From contig JAEXDQ010000020.1 in NCBI GenBank assembly GCA_023401595.1, positions 62,001-126,000 on the forward strand: a DNA stretch of 64,000 nt, given 5' to 3'. Positions 1 to 7,997 of this stretch are shown here, piece after piece. A model generated the notes under the pieces. It was not told the origin of the DNA, did no database searches, and saw nothing but the letters and a program-made list of their open reading frames with translations. The translations under genes were made by a program, and so were the position numbers. Source of the DNA: Spirochaetota bacterium. GTDB taxonomy: Bacteria > Spirochaetota > Spirochaetia > Sphaerochaetales > Sphaerochaetaceae. How positions within the stretch are numbered: position 1 is the first letter of the stretch; each line of letters begins with the position of its first letter.

Positions 1-190
1 GTTCACCGGCTTCCAGGACGACTCTGCACTGTGGGAGCGGTCGTATCAGCCTGGACGTATTTTCATCCAGAATCCAAAGGACATTGTTTCCGTAACCGCT
101 GAGGTGGGTCGAAAGATCGGAAAAATCATCCGCGAGGAGGACGGTGGTCTTCTGCCCCCCCGCCAAGGTGGCGTTGCAACAGGTATTCAT
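1..190 (-). CDS. aroB: 3-dehydroquinate synthase (AroB)-like, N-terminal fragment
   Basis: The reverse strand is open from an ATG at 190 to the window edge, about 63 codons. The peptide has the pattern of the N-terminal Rossmann half of dehydroquinate synthases: a short basic/hydrophobic start, then a NVLWILDENTSRL segment, matching the usual 'tDenv' turn, then a strand ending VVLEAGE, matching the V-x-P-A-G-E segment before the NAD-binding part. The family makes 3-dehydroquinate in the shikimate pathway. The rest of the protein, including its metal-binding residues, lies outside the window, so a glycerol-dehydrogenase-like relative cannot be excluded. It is transcribed divergently from the cysteine desulfurase gene, with about 127 bp between the starts. 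Confidence 0.6.
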   Translation of the reverse strand, partial: MNTCCNATLAGGQKTTVLLADDFSDLSTHLSGYGNNVLWILDENTSRLIRPLPQCRVVLEAGE

Positions 191-317
191 AGGGTTTTTA
201 TACAGCAAAGCGCTTGTCTGAGCAAGATGATAGGAAAAATATAACGTTCTGCATCCGCCTCTTTCATGTCTCCGACGCTTGCAAATCGCTTTGATTTAGA
301 CCATGATATAGGGCGTT

Positions 318-1502
318 ATGGACTATCAAGGATATTTTGATTGGGCGGCGACGACACCGATGTCAGAACATGCCGCTACTGTATATATTGATACAGCACA
401 TGAATATATAGGAAACCCATCCTCTATTCACAAGGAGGGTCAGCGGGCTTTTCGCTATCTGTCGGAATTGCGCCAGGAGATCGCCAGACTGGTGGGGGCC
501 GATGCGAAATCGATTACATTCACCAGCGGAGGAACCGAGAGTGACGCGATCATCCTGAATTCGCTGTTGAGGAATAAGGCTCCGGGACAGGTCATTATCC
601 CCCGTTTTGAGCATGCGGCGGTAACGCAGTATGTCAAGATACTCTCCGACTTCGGCTGGGAGGTACTGCAGCTGCAGACTCCCGGCGGTTATGTTACGCC
701 GCAGCAGATATCCCAAGCGCTCACGGAAAAAACACGGCTGGTCTGCTGCATGCTGGTCAACAACGTGACGGGCACGATACAGGATATCGCCGCGATTTCT
801 GACGTGCTGCGAGAGCATTCCCGAAAGACCGGCCGTAATATTCATTTGCACTGCGACGCTGTACAGGCGTTGGGCAAGATTCCTGTAGATTTGAAGGAGC
901 TGGGCGTTGATTCCGCGGCGTTCAGCGCGCATAAATTCCGCGGGCCGAGAGGCGTAGGCTTTCTATACAACACGAATCCCGCGGTCGCGGCGCTCAGCAG
1001 GGGTGGCGGACAGGAGAACGGGATGCGTCCGGGAACTGAGAATCTCGCAGGCATCGCATCTATGGCCGCAGCCCTGAACGACGCTTCCGTGGAGCTGGAC
1101 GGGCATTTTACGAACGCCGTCGCTATCAAGCGATATTTTGAGCGGCGGCTCGCCGCGGAGGCTCCCGGAATCGTCCAGCTCTCCCCTTCTGTCGATTCCG
1201 ACCGTCCATCAAGTCCTTATATCCTCTCCTTCTCAGTCCAAGGGATTCCTTCCGAAGTCTTTACGCGTATGCTGTTCGACCAGGGCTTTTGCGTTTCTTC
1301 CGGTTCCGCTTGTTCAAACAACGCGAAACAGAAAGGCGATGGAATCCTTCTGTCCATGGGCTTCGATACGAAGCTTGCCGGCTCCGCCGTTCGGCTCTCC
1401 TATGGGTATGAAACGACCTTGGAGAGCGCGGAACACTTGGCGGATGCAATTGTCAGCACCTATTTGCGACATGCGCCGTCTCGTTTCTCGACATTGAAAT
1501 AA
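318..1502 (+). CDS. Cysteine desulfurase (NifS/IscS family)
   Basis: A 394-residue PLP enzyme that takes sulfur from L-cysteine as a protein persulfide. It opens with the family hallmark FDWAATTP. The PLP Schiff-base lysine is in SAHKFRGPRG (Lys206 by codon position), and the mobile catalytic cysteine is in SSGSACSNN (Cys332), the group I loop type. The length is normal. The thiI gene starts 16 bp after its stop, so the likely job is to supply sulfur to ThiI for 4-thiouridine in tRNA, as for the NifZ-ThiI pair of Bacillus; a wider Fe-S role is possible because no isc/suf scaffold is nearby. The start is chosen because the conserved N-terminus follows at once; AGGG four bases upstream is a weak ribosome-binding site. 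Confidence 0.93.
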   Translation: MDYQGYFDWAATTPMSEHAATVYIDTAHEYIGNPSSIHKEGQRAFRYLSELRQEIARLVGADAKSITFTSGGTESDAIILNSLLRNKAPGQVIIPRFEHAAVTQYVKILSDFGWEVLQLQTPGGYVTPQQISQALTEKTRLVCCMLVNNVTGTIQDIAAISDVLREHSRKTGRNIHLHCDAVQALGKIPVDLKELGVDSAAFSAHKFRGPRGVGFLYNTNPAVAALSRGGGQENGMRPGTENLAGIASMAAALNDASVELDGHFTNAVAIKRYFERRLAAEAPGIVQLSPSVDSDRPSSPYILSFSVQGIPSEVFTRMLFDQGFCVSSGSACSNNAKQKGDGILLSMGFDTKLAGSAVRLSYGYETTLESAEHLADAIVSTYLRHAPSRFSTLK

Positions 1503-1518
1503 TCGTTATGGAGTTTGT

Positions 1519-2733
1519 ATGGAAACAAAGTTGTATTTGGTACGCCTTGGTGAAATTTCTCTGAAAGGGCTTAACAGGGATTTTTTTGAAAAACGGCTCA
1601 GACATAATATCAAGGACAAGCTCCGGCCATGGAAAAGCACATGTACCCGCCAAAAGGGGCGGCTCTATTTTGAAATAGAAGCGGCCTGTCCGGATGATAT
1701 CGCCGACAAGGCGTTCTCGACTACATTCGGCGTGGTCGGTTTTTCACGGGCGGTACGATGCGAAAAGACCTTTGCTGCGATTGTCGCCGCAACGGAGCGG
1801 CTGATCGCGGAAGAACCGTTTTGCGCTGGGACCGGAAGCTTCAAGGTCGAGGCGTCCCGTAGCGACAAGAGCTTTCCCATGACCAGCTATCAGATCGCCT
1901 GTGAGCTTGGCGGCGTCGTCCTGGACCGGTATCCGTCCATGCATGTCGACGTCAAGCGTCCGCAAAAGACCCTGTTTTGCGAAATACGTAACGACGCATA
2001 CCTGTATACTTCGCCACAGAAAGGGCTTGGCGGACTACCTGTGACTTGCGCAGGCAAAGGGGTGCTGTTGCTCAGCGGCGGCATAGACAGTCCGGTCGCA
2101 GGCTGGAGAATGGCGCGGAGGGGTCTCAAGCAGGAATGCGTCTATTTCCATGCCTATCCGTATACTTCTGAAATGGCGTTGGAGAAAGTCAAAGCACTCG
2201 CTTCGATTCTTTCGCCGTTCGTCCAAGGCACACGGCTGCACGTGGTTCCGTTCACTGAGCCCCAGCTTTGGATCCGCGACCATAGCGACGAAGAGGAACA
2301 CACGCTCATGATGCGGGCCTGCATGATGCAAGTCGCCAACGCGATCGCTGAAAAGGCGGAGGCCATGTGTCTTGTCACAGGAGAAGCCTTGGGGCAGGTC
2401 GCGAGCCAGACTCTGGAAAGCATGTCTTTCACCGACAGCATGTCCGACAGGGTCGTGCTTCGACCGCTCGTCGGCATGGACAAGGAGGAGATCATCGCCA
2501 CCTCCAAAGCGATTGGCTCGTATGAGACGAGCATCCTGCCCTACGAAGACTGTTGCGTCATCTTCAGCCCGAAGCATCCGTTGGTCCGACCTGACAAAAC
2601 CGTTGAAACTGAGCATTACCATGCGATGGGAATTGAAGCATTGCTGGAAAAAGCCGTTGAGGACACCGTCACGTATGATTTTGGCGTTGACGGCAAGATA
2701 TTCCGTTCGAGCGAACCTTCCGATATGAACTGA
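1519..2733 (+). CDS. thiI: tRNA 4-thiouridine synthase ThiI (no rhodanese domain)
   Basis: A 404-residue protein with an N-terminal ferredoxin-like part, a THUMP RNA-binding domain (about residues 60-165) and a PP-loop ATPase domain with the signature LLSGGIDSPVAG near residue 185. It adenylates U8 of tRNA and replaces the oxygen with sulfur. The C-terminal rhodanese domain of the E. coli enzyme is absent, so the length matches the short Bacillus type, which takes persulfide sulfur directly from a partner desulfurase; that partner is the gene 16 bp upstream. A cysteine pair lies in YEDCCVIFSPKHP near the C-terminus, where the family usually has a conserved cysteine. Confidence 0.93.
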   Translation: METKLYLVRLGEISLKGLNRDFFEKRLRHNIKDKLRPWKSTCTRQKGRLYFEIEAACPDDIADKAFSTTFGVVGFSRAVRCEKTFAAIVAATERLIAEEPFCAGTGSFKVEASRSDKSFPMTSYQIACELGGVVLDRYPSMHVDVKRPQKTLFCEIRNDAYLYTSPQKGLGGLPVTCAGKGVLLLSGGIDSPVAGWRMARRGLKQECVYFHAYPYTSEMALEKVKALASILSPFVQGTRLHVVPFTEPQLWIRDHSDEEEHTLMMRACMMQVANAIAEKAEAMCLVTGEALGQVASQTLESMSFTDSMSDRVVLRPLVGMDKEEIIATSKAIGSYETSILPYEDCCVIFSPKHPLVRPDKTVETEHYHAMGIEALLEKAVEDTVTYDFGVDGKIFRSSEPSDMN

Positions 2734-2772
2734 CGGAAAACCGACGTTTCCCCGGAGACCGATACAAGGAGC

Positions 2773-2898
2773 GTCCGGCGGGAGGAATCGTGCCTCGTGT
2801 TTTCCCGCATTGGAGCGCACTGTCGTACTGATTCCAAAGCCGGAGCTTTTCCCATCGGCCCGGGCGGCCTGGTCTGACAACGGATATTCCCGCCGGAC
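2773..2898. repeat. Long-range inverted repeat in the thiI downstream spacer
   Basis: The 420-bp gap between thiI and the activase gene holds an 11-bp perfect inverted repeat (GTCCGGCGGGA at 2773-2783, TCCCGCCGGAC at 2888-2898), with a nested GGAATC/GATTCC pair inside and a second short hairpin (TCCCGCC/GGCGGGA) overlapping its right arm at about 2888-2910. No open frame in the gap looks coding. It may be a folded 3' end of the thiI transcript, a small structured RNA or a weak terminator; there is no T-run after it. The remainder of the gap (about 2940-3120) is AT-rich and contains the promoter listed separately. Confidence 0.4.
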
Positions 2899-3060
2899 GA
2901 CAGGCGGGAGCTTCATGTACCACGACAGATCGCGCCCAATAGTTTGAACATGTTGAAAAATCGTTAAAAACCTAACAGATAAAGAATAATGTCCGATGCT
3001 AAGATTTTGCTATAAAATAACACATTTCACCGCTAGTGTCTAAAAAAACTTACAACGTGT

Positions 3061-3089
3061 TTGACCATTTTCAAAGAAACCACTATGTT
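3061..3089 (+). promoter_or_regulatory. Sigma-70-type promoter for the activase operon
   Basis: TTGACC (3061-3066), a 17-bp spacer and TATGTT (3084-3089) sit about 65 bp before the GTG start of the activase gene. The surrounding 150 bp are clearly more AT-rich than the neighbouring genes. Confidence 0.55.
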
Positions 3090-3154
3090 CTGTAATAACT
3101 TCGAAAAATATCAATAAAGCGCTGACTATAGGTATTCAAGGGGAGAGTATTTCG

Positions 3155-6082
3155 GTGAAGATCGGGCTAGATGTCGGTTCTACCACGTTGAAATGTGTGG
3201 TTCTATCCGATTCAGGGGAATTGCTACATTCCTCATATGAGCGTCATTATTCACAGATTCCTTCAAAAACCGCGGAGGTCCTGCGCCGGATACTGCCCTT
3301 GGTCGGGACTGAGGTTCCTCAACTGGCGATTTCCGGATCCGCCGGAATGGGGATGGCGCAGTCCTGTGATATCCCTTTCGTGCAGGAGGTCTATGCGACA
3401 AGACTTGCGGCGAACATCTATATACCCGGTACCGATGTAATTATCGAGCTAGGCGGCGAAGACGCCAAGATACTCTTCCTCGACGGCGGGCTGGAAGTCC
3501 GCATGAATGGCTCTTGCGCAGGGGGGACCGGCGCGTTCATCGACCAAATGGCGACCCTGCTTGGAGTGACCCAGGATGATATGGATCGGCTGGCCTCGCA
3601 ATCCCAACAGATATATACTATCGCATCGCGTTGCGGCGTGTTTGCGAAAAGCGATATACAACCATTGATCAATCAGGGTGCGAAACGGGAGGATATCGCC
3701 GCGAGCATTTTTTCCGCGGTGGTGAACCAGACGATTGCGGGCCTCGCCCAAGGGCGGCCGATCAGAGGGGCCGTCGCCTATCTTGGCGGTCCGCTGACCT
3801 TCATGGCCCAGCTTCGCAGGCAATTCGATGAAACGCTCCATGTCAACGGGCTCTGTCCTGAAAATTCGTTATACTATGTCGCACTCGGCGCGGCGAACTA
3901 CGCCCATGGCGAAGGAGTAGAGCTTCCCCAGCTGATTTCCCGGTTGGAGAGTTATCATAAACACGCGACCTTCCTCTCCATCGATCCCTTGTTCGAGGGC
4001 GAAGCAGAATATGAGAGGTTCGTCCGACGCCACGCTCAGGCGACCGTGCCTACGAAATCGCCGGAGGGGTATTCCGGTCCGGTGTTCCTCGGCATAGACG
4101 CCGGTTCCACTACGGTCAAGGCCACCTGCGTCTCAGAGGATGGGGAAATCCTGTACCAGAGATACCAAAGCAACACGGGAAATCCTGTACCTATCATCCG
4201 GGAGTATCTTCAGACGTTCATGGTGGAGAACCCCCGTCTCACCATCACCGCCGCGGCGGTCACCGGATATGGCGAAGATATCGTTAAGAACGCATTTTGC
4301 GTCGACTACGGGGTCGTCGAGACCGTAGCGCATTTCACGGCGGCGAAACGGTTCATGCCGGAAGTCGATTTCATCATTGACATCGGCGGCCAGGATATAA
4401 AATGCTTCAAAATCCACAACGGTACGATCGACAACATATTTCTGAACGAAGCGTGTTCCTCCGGGTGCGGTTCGTTTTTACAGACCTTCGCGAATACGCT
4501 GGGGTATTCCATAGATGATTTCGCGAAGCTCGGGCTGAAAGGAAGACATCCGGTCGATCTTGGAAGTCGCTGTACGGTCTTCATGAACAGTTCCGTAAAG
4601 CAGGCGCAGAAAGATGGAGCTACCATTGAGGATATCTCCGCCGGGCTTTCCATCAGCGTCGTCAAGAACGCCCTGTACAAGGTGATTCGTGCGACAAGCG
4701 CCGAAGAGCTGGGCAGGCATGTCGTGGTGCAAGGCGGGACCTTTCTCAACGACGCCGTGCTGAGGGCGTTTGAGAAAGAGCTGGACGCCGAGGTGGTTCG
4801 CCCGTCCGTCGCGGGGCTGATGGGGGCCTATGGCGCGGCCTTGTACGCCCAGGAACAGTATCTCAAGAAACAGGCCGGCAGGCCGAGTACCTTGCTCACC
4901 CTTGAACAGATTTCCTCGCTCAGACACGATGTCCGCTCGGTTCGTTGCAACGGATGCAGCAATCATTGCCAATTGACCATCAACACCTTTGACGGCGGGC
5001 GCCGGTTCATCAGCGGCAACAGATGCGAACGGCCGGTAACGAAGGCCGCCGCGATGGAGGATGTATCGTTACGGAACATCTATGCATGGAAACAGCGCAG
5101 GCTCAGTTCCTATACGCCGGCTCAAAACGCCGCTCGCGGCGATATCGGAATCCCCCTGTGCCTGAACATGTTTGAACTGCTCCCCTTCTGGCATACGTTC
5201 TTTACGGCGCTCGGCTTCGCCGTCCGCCTCTCCCCGTTTTCAAACAGGGCGTTGTATCTCGACGGTCAGGCGACGATTCCTTCCGATACCGTCTGTTTCC
5301 CGGCGAAACTCGCCCATGGGCATGTGCAATACCTCGCGGATCAGGGGATCAAGCATATTTTCTATCCTTGCATGAGCTACAATGTAGATGAGCGAAAGGG
5401 GGACAACCATTTCAACTGCCCTGTAGTCGCCTATTATCCAGAGGTCATCAACGCGAACATGGGAGAGCTCAAGGAACGCGGCATCGACTTTATCTGCGAC
5501 TATGTAGGGCTGAACCACAAGGGGACGTTCAAAAGACGCATGGCTGAAATTCTGCGTCCCCGTTTTCCCGATATTACAAAGGCGGAGATTCAACATGCCG
5601 CCAACAAGGCTTACGAGGAACTTCAACGCTATATGGACGACCTTCGGCGTTTCGGCGAAGAAATAATCGCCAGGGCCAGAGAACAGAAACGTCCGATCAT
5701 CGTACTGAGCGGCCGCCCTTATCACGTCGATCCGGAGGTGAACCACGGGATAGACCAATTGATCCTTTCCTTTGGCGCGTCGATCGTCAGCGAGGACGTC
5801 GTCAGCGTCCAGTCGAAGAAGGACAAGCGTACCGTGCTGAATCAATGGACGTATCATGCGAGGCTGTACGACGCAGCGAAGCTGATTCGGACGGAAGACG
5901 ACATGCAGCTCGTGCAACTGGTCTCCTTCGGGTGCGGACTCGACGCCGTAACCACCGACGAAGTCAGAGAGATTCTTGAAGACGCCGGAAAAATATATAC
6001 TCAGATCAAGATTGATGAAATCACCAATCTGGGCGCTGTCAAGATTCGCTTGCGCAGCTTGTTCGCCGCAGTGGGACTGTAG
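3155..6082 (+). CDS. Acyl-CoA dehydratase activase-related protein, double ASKHA plus DUF2229
   Basis: A 975-residue protein with two BadF/BadG/HgdC-type ATPase domains in tandem. Each has the phosphate-binding strand (IGLDVGSTTLK at the N-terminus, IDAGSTTVKA near residue 313) and the two cysteines that hold a bridging [4Fe-4S] cluster in HgdC homodimers (SCAGGTGAF with SRCGVFAKSD; ACSSGCGSF with SRCTVFMNSS). After residue about 600 follows a DUF2229 region with a cysteine cluster (RCNGCSNHC ... NRCERP). HgdC proteins inject an ATP-energised electron into 2-hydroxyacyl-CoA dehydratases, but members of this large fused class have no settled function. In many clostridia one polypeptide of about 1,430 residues covers this gene and the next; here it is split. 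It starts at GTG 3155 behind an AGGGGAG ribosome-binding site. Confidence 0.88.
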   Translation: MKIGLDVGSTTLKCVVLSDSGELLHSSYERHYSQIPSKTAEVLRRILPLVGTEVPQLAISGSAGMGMAQSCDIPFVQEVYATRLAANIYIPGTDVIIELGGEDAKILFLDGGLEVRMNGSCAGGTGAFIDQMATLLGVTQDDMDRLASQSQQIYTIASRCGVFAKSDIQPLINQGAKREDIAASIFSAVVNQTIAGLAQGRPIRGAVAYLGGPLTFMAQLRRQFDETLHVNGLCPENSLYYVALGAANYAHGEGVELPQLISRLESYHKHATFLSIDPLFEGEAEYERFVRRHAQATVPTKSPEGYSGPVFLGIDAGSTTVKATCVSEDGEILYQRYQSNTGNPVPIIREYLQTFMVENPRLTITAAAVTGYGEDIVKNAFCVDYGVVETVAHFTAAKRFMPEVDFIIDIGGQDIKCFKIHNGTIDNIFLNEACSSGCGSFLQTFANTLGYSIDDFAKLGLKGRHPVDLGSRCTVFMNSSVKQAQKDGATIEDISAGLSISVVKNALYKVIRATSAEELGRHVVVQGGTFLNDAVLRAFEKELDAEVVRPSVAGLMGAYGAALYAQEQYLKKQAGRPSTLLTLEQISSLRHDVRSVRCNGCSNHCQLTINTFDGGRRFISGNRCERPVTKAAAMEDVSLRNIYAWKQRRLSSYTPAQNAARGDIGIPLCLNMFELLPFWHTFFTALGFAVRLSPFSNRALYLDGQATIPSDTVCFPAKLAHGHVQYLADQGIKHIFYPCMSYNVDERKGDNHFNCPVVAYYPEVINANMGELKERGIDFICDYVGLNHKGTFKRRMAEILRPRFPDITKAEIQHAANKAYEELQRYMDDLRRFGEEIIARAREQKRPIIVLSGRPYHVDPEVNHGIDQLILSFGASIVSEDVVSVQSKKDKRTVLNQWTYHARLYDAAKLIRTEDDMQLVQLVSFGCGLDAVTTDEVREILEDAGKIYTQIKIDEITNLGAVKIRLRSLFAAVGL

Positions 6083-6097
6083 GTACGGAGGTCGGTT

Positions 6098-7456
6098 ATG
6101 GTCGAGCAGCACAATAGGGTCGAATTCACAAAAAAGATGAAGAAGGACTACACCATCCTGATACCGAACATGGCGTCCATCCATTTCAACTTGATCAAGA
6201 ACGTGTTCACCAACCATGGCTATCACGTCGTGTTGCTTGAGAACAATGGTCCGAACGTCGTACAGGAAGGTTTGAAATACGTCCATAACGACATGTGCTA
6301 TCCCGCCCTGCTCGTTATCGGCCAGATGATCGACGCATTGCACAGCGGTCAGTACGATCCTGACAAGACGGCGCTGGTCATTAGCCAGACAGGCGGCGGC
6401 TGCCGAGCCTCCAACTATATATTCCTGCTGAGAAAAGCATTGAAACACGCCGGATTCGGACAGATTCCGGTCATCTCCCTGAACCTCAAGGGGCTGGAGC
6501 GCAATTCAGGCTTCAAGCTTACCGTACCGATGTTGTTGCAGGCGTTCGCCGCGCTCATCTATGGAGACATGCTGATGCTGCTCAAGAACCAGGTACGGCC
6601 CTATGAGCTGCATACGGGCGATGCGGACGCTCTGGTATCCCGCTGGAACGAGAGGCTGTCGTCCCAATTCAAGCGCGGTCGGGGCTGGTCCTTGGCCGCG
6701 ATGCGCAGGAATCTCAACGACATCGTTGATTCTTTCGCCACGGTCAAAGTTGAATACGTGCCGAAAATCAAGGTCGGTATTGTCGGGGAGATATACATGA
6801 AGTATGCGAGCCTCGGCAACAACAATCTGGAACAGCTGCTATACGAAGAGGGCTGCGAAGTGATGCTTCCCGGTATTATCGGGTTCGTCATGTACGGTTG
6901 CGACAATTCCGCGACCGACAGAAAGCTCTACGGCGGTCGTTTCTGGATATCGACAGGAACACGTTGCGTCATGAAGCTGTTGACCAAGATAGAGAAAATG
7001 ACCATCGACGCGGTACGGAGATATCCTCAGTTCACCCCCCCTTCTCCCTATGCGAAGACCAAGGCGCTGGACGACGGTGTAATCGGACATGGTTGTAAAA
7101 TGGGCGAAGGATGGTTGTTGACCGCGGAAATGCTCGAACTCGCTGAAAACGGATATGCGAATATTGTCTGCACGCAGCCCTTCGGATGCCTCCCCAATCA
7201 CATCTGCGGCAAAGGGATGATCCGCAAGGTAAAAGAAATGATACCTCAGGCGAACATCGTACCGATTGACTACGACCCTTCCGCGACTCATGTGAACCAG
7301 GAAAACAGAATCAAGCTGATGCTCGCCGTAGCGAGGGAAGAGCTTGAGAAGAAACAGGCGGTACGGACGGCTACGCAGGACGGCCACGCCGATGCGTCGG
7401 CACGTCCCGCAGAGACCTGCCGACGGCAGGAGGTCAAGCCCGCCATCGGCATGTGA
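6098..7456 (+). CDS. CoA-protein-activase-type DUF2229/HgdB-like subunit
   Basis: A 452-residue protein that begins 15 bp after the activase gene behind ACGGAGG, so it is co-translated with it. Its sequence corresponds to the C-terminal third of the large fused activase proteins: an HgdB-like fold with conserved segments QTGGGCRASNY, KYASLGNN and FGCLPNHICGKG; the cysteines in these are candidate Fe-S ligands. The two genes together (975 + 452 residues) match the fused length, so they probably form one complex. No genuine 2-hydroxyacyl-CoA dehydratase subunits or CoA-transferase gene are nearby. The substrate is unknown. The last 40 residues are charged and look dispensable. Confidence 0.82.
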   Translation: MVEQHNRVEFTKKMKKDYTILIPNMASIHFNLIKNVFTNHGYHVVLLENNGPNVVQEGLKYVHNDMCYPALLVIGQMIDALHSGQYDPDKTALVISQTGGGCRASNYIFLLRKALKHAGFGQIPVISLNLKGLERNSGFKLTVPMLLQAFAALIYGDMLMLLKNQVRPYELHTGDADALVSRWNERLSSQFKRGRGWSLAAMRRNLNDIVDSFATVKVEYVPKIKVGIVGEIYMKYASLGNNNLEQLLYEEGCEVMLPGIIGFVMYGCDNSATDRKLYGGRFWISTGTRCVMKLLTKIEKMTIDAVRRYPQFTPPSPYAKTKALDDGVIGHGCKMGEGWLLTAEMLELAENGYANIVCTQPFGCLPNHICGKGMIRKVKEMIPQANIVPIDYDPSATHVNQENRIKLMLAVAREELEKKQAVRTATQDGHADASARPAETCRRQEVKPAIGM

Positions 7457-7460
7457 CGTT

Positions 7461-7787
7461 CTACCCCGCCATGGTCAGCTCGAACAGTTGTCGCTTGGTA
7501 TTGATTCCGAGCTTCTGGTAGATATTGTTCTTGTGTGTTTTTGCCGTACCGGTCGAAATATAGAGGTACTCGCCGATATCGGCCACCGTATAGCCTTTCA
7601 AGATCAGATGCGCTACTTCCTTTTCCCGTGGAGAAAGGTTTTCAATCGGGTTGCGGCTGTTTTGAAGCTCCCGCTCTTGAATTGTCATAAGTCCCGGCTG
7701 AATCCGGGTTATGACAGGAGGAACCGGTTTCCAGTTCATACTGAGAAACGGTTCATAGTACAGTCTCCATCTGTGTTGCTTTTCCAT
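7461..7787 (-). CDS. Short LuxR/GerE-type helix-turn-helix protein
   Basis: About 108 residues, of which the C-terminal 60 are a complete LuxR-type HTH (LSPREKEVAHLILKGYT ... TAKTHKNNIYQKLGI). The first 45 residues carry no receiver, PAS or autoinducer domain. The frame is open further upstream (to 7832), but an AGGGGGAG motif lies just before tandem ATGs at 7790 and 7787, so a start at 7787 is chosen. The HTH resembles that of the membrane regulator at 9411 (shared LS-E-V-L-KGYT-I-L-S-T-KTH-IY-KL pattern), which suggests relatedness or binding to similar sites. It is divergent from the solute-binding-protein gene, with an operator-like inverted repeat between. It ends 4 bp from the activase operon's stop, tail to tail. 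Confidence 0.8.
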   Translation of the reverse strand: MEKQHRWRLYYEPFLSMNWKPVPPVITRIQPGLMTIQERELQNSRNPIENLSPREKEVAHLILKGYTVADIGEYLYISTGTAKTHKNNIYQKLGINTKRQLFELTMAG

Positions 7788-7881
7788 CATGCTCCCCCTA
7801 TTGCGTTTTGGATTTTCGTATCGTTCGGACAACGGACCAAACAGGTTGATGATTCATCGTACGCTGCGGTTCAATTGCCGT

Positions 7882-7912
7882 AATCACCCTTGGGATGATT
7901 GAAAGGGTGATT
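7882..7912. promoter_or_regulatory. Perfect 10-bp inverted repeat between divergent LuxR and SBP genes
   Basis: AATCACCCTT (7882-7891), an 11-bp centre and AAGGGTGATT (7903-7912), followed by a third half-site GGGGTGATTTTT at 7916-7927. The position in the divergent intergenic region suits an operator for one of the two LuxR-type proteins. Because T-rich sequence follows on the plus strand, a terminator or attenuator for a plus transcript is an alternative. Confidence 0.5.
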
Positions 7913-7997
7913 TTTGGGGTGATTTTTCTTTTTTCTTCTGTACATAGATGAAAAGATGATGGAGAATTACATATCATGCTTACAGGGAGAGGACGGT

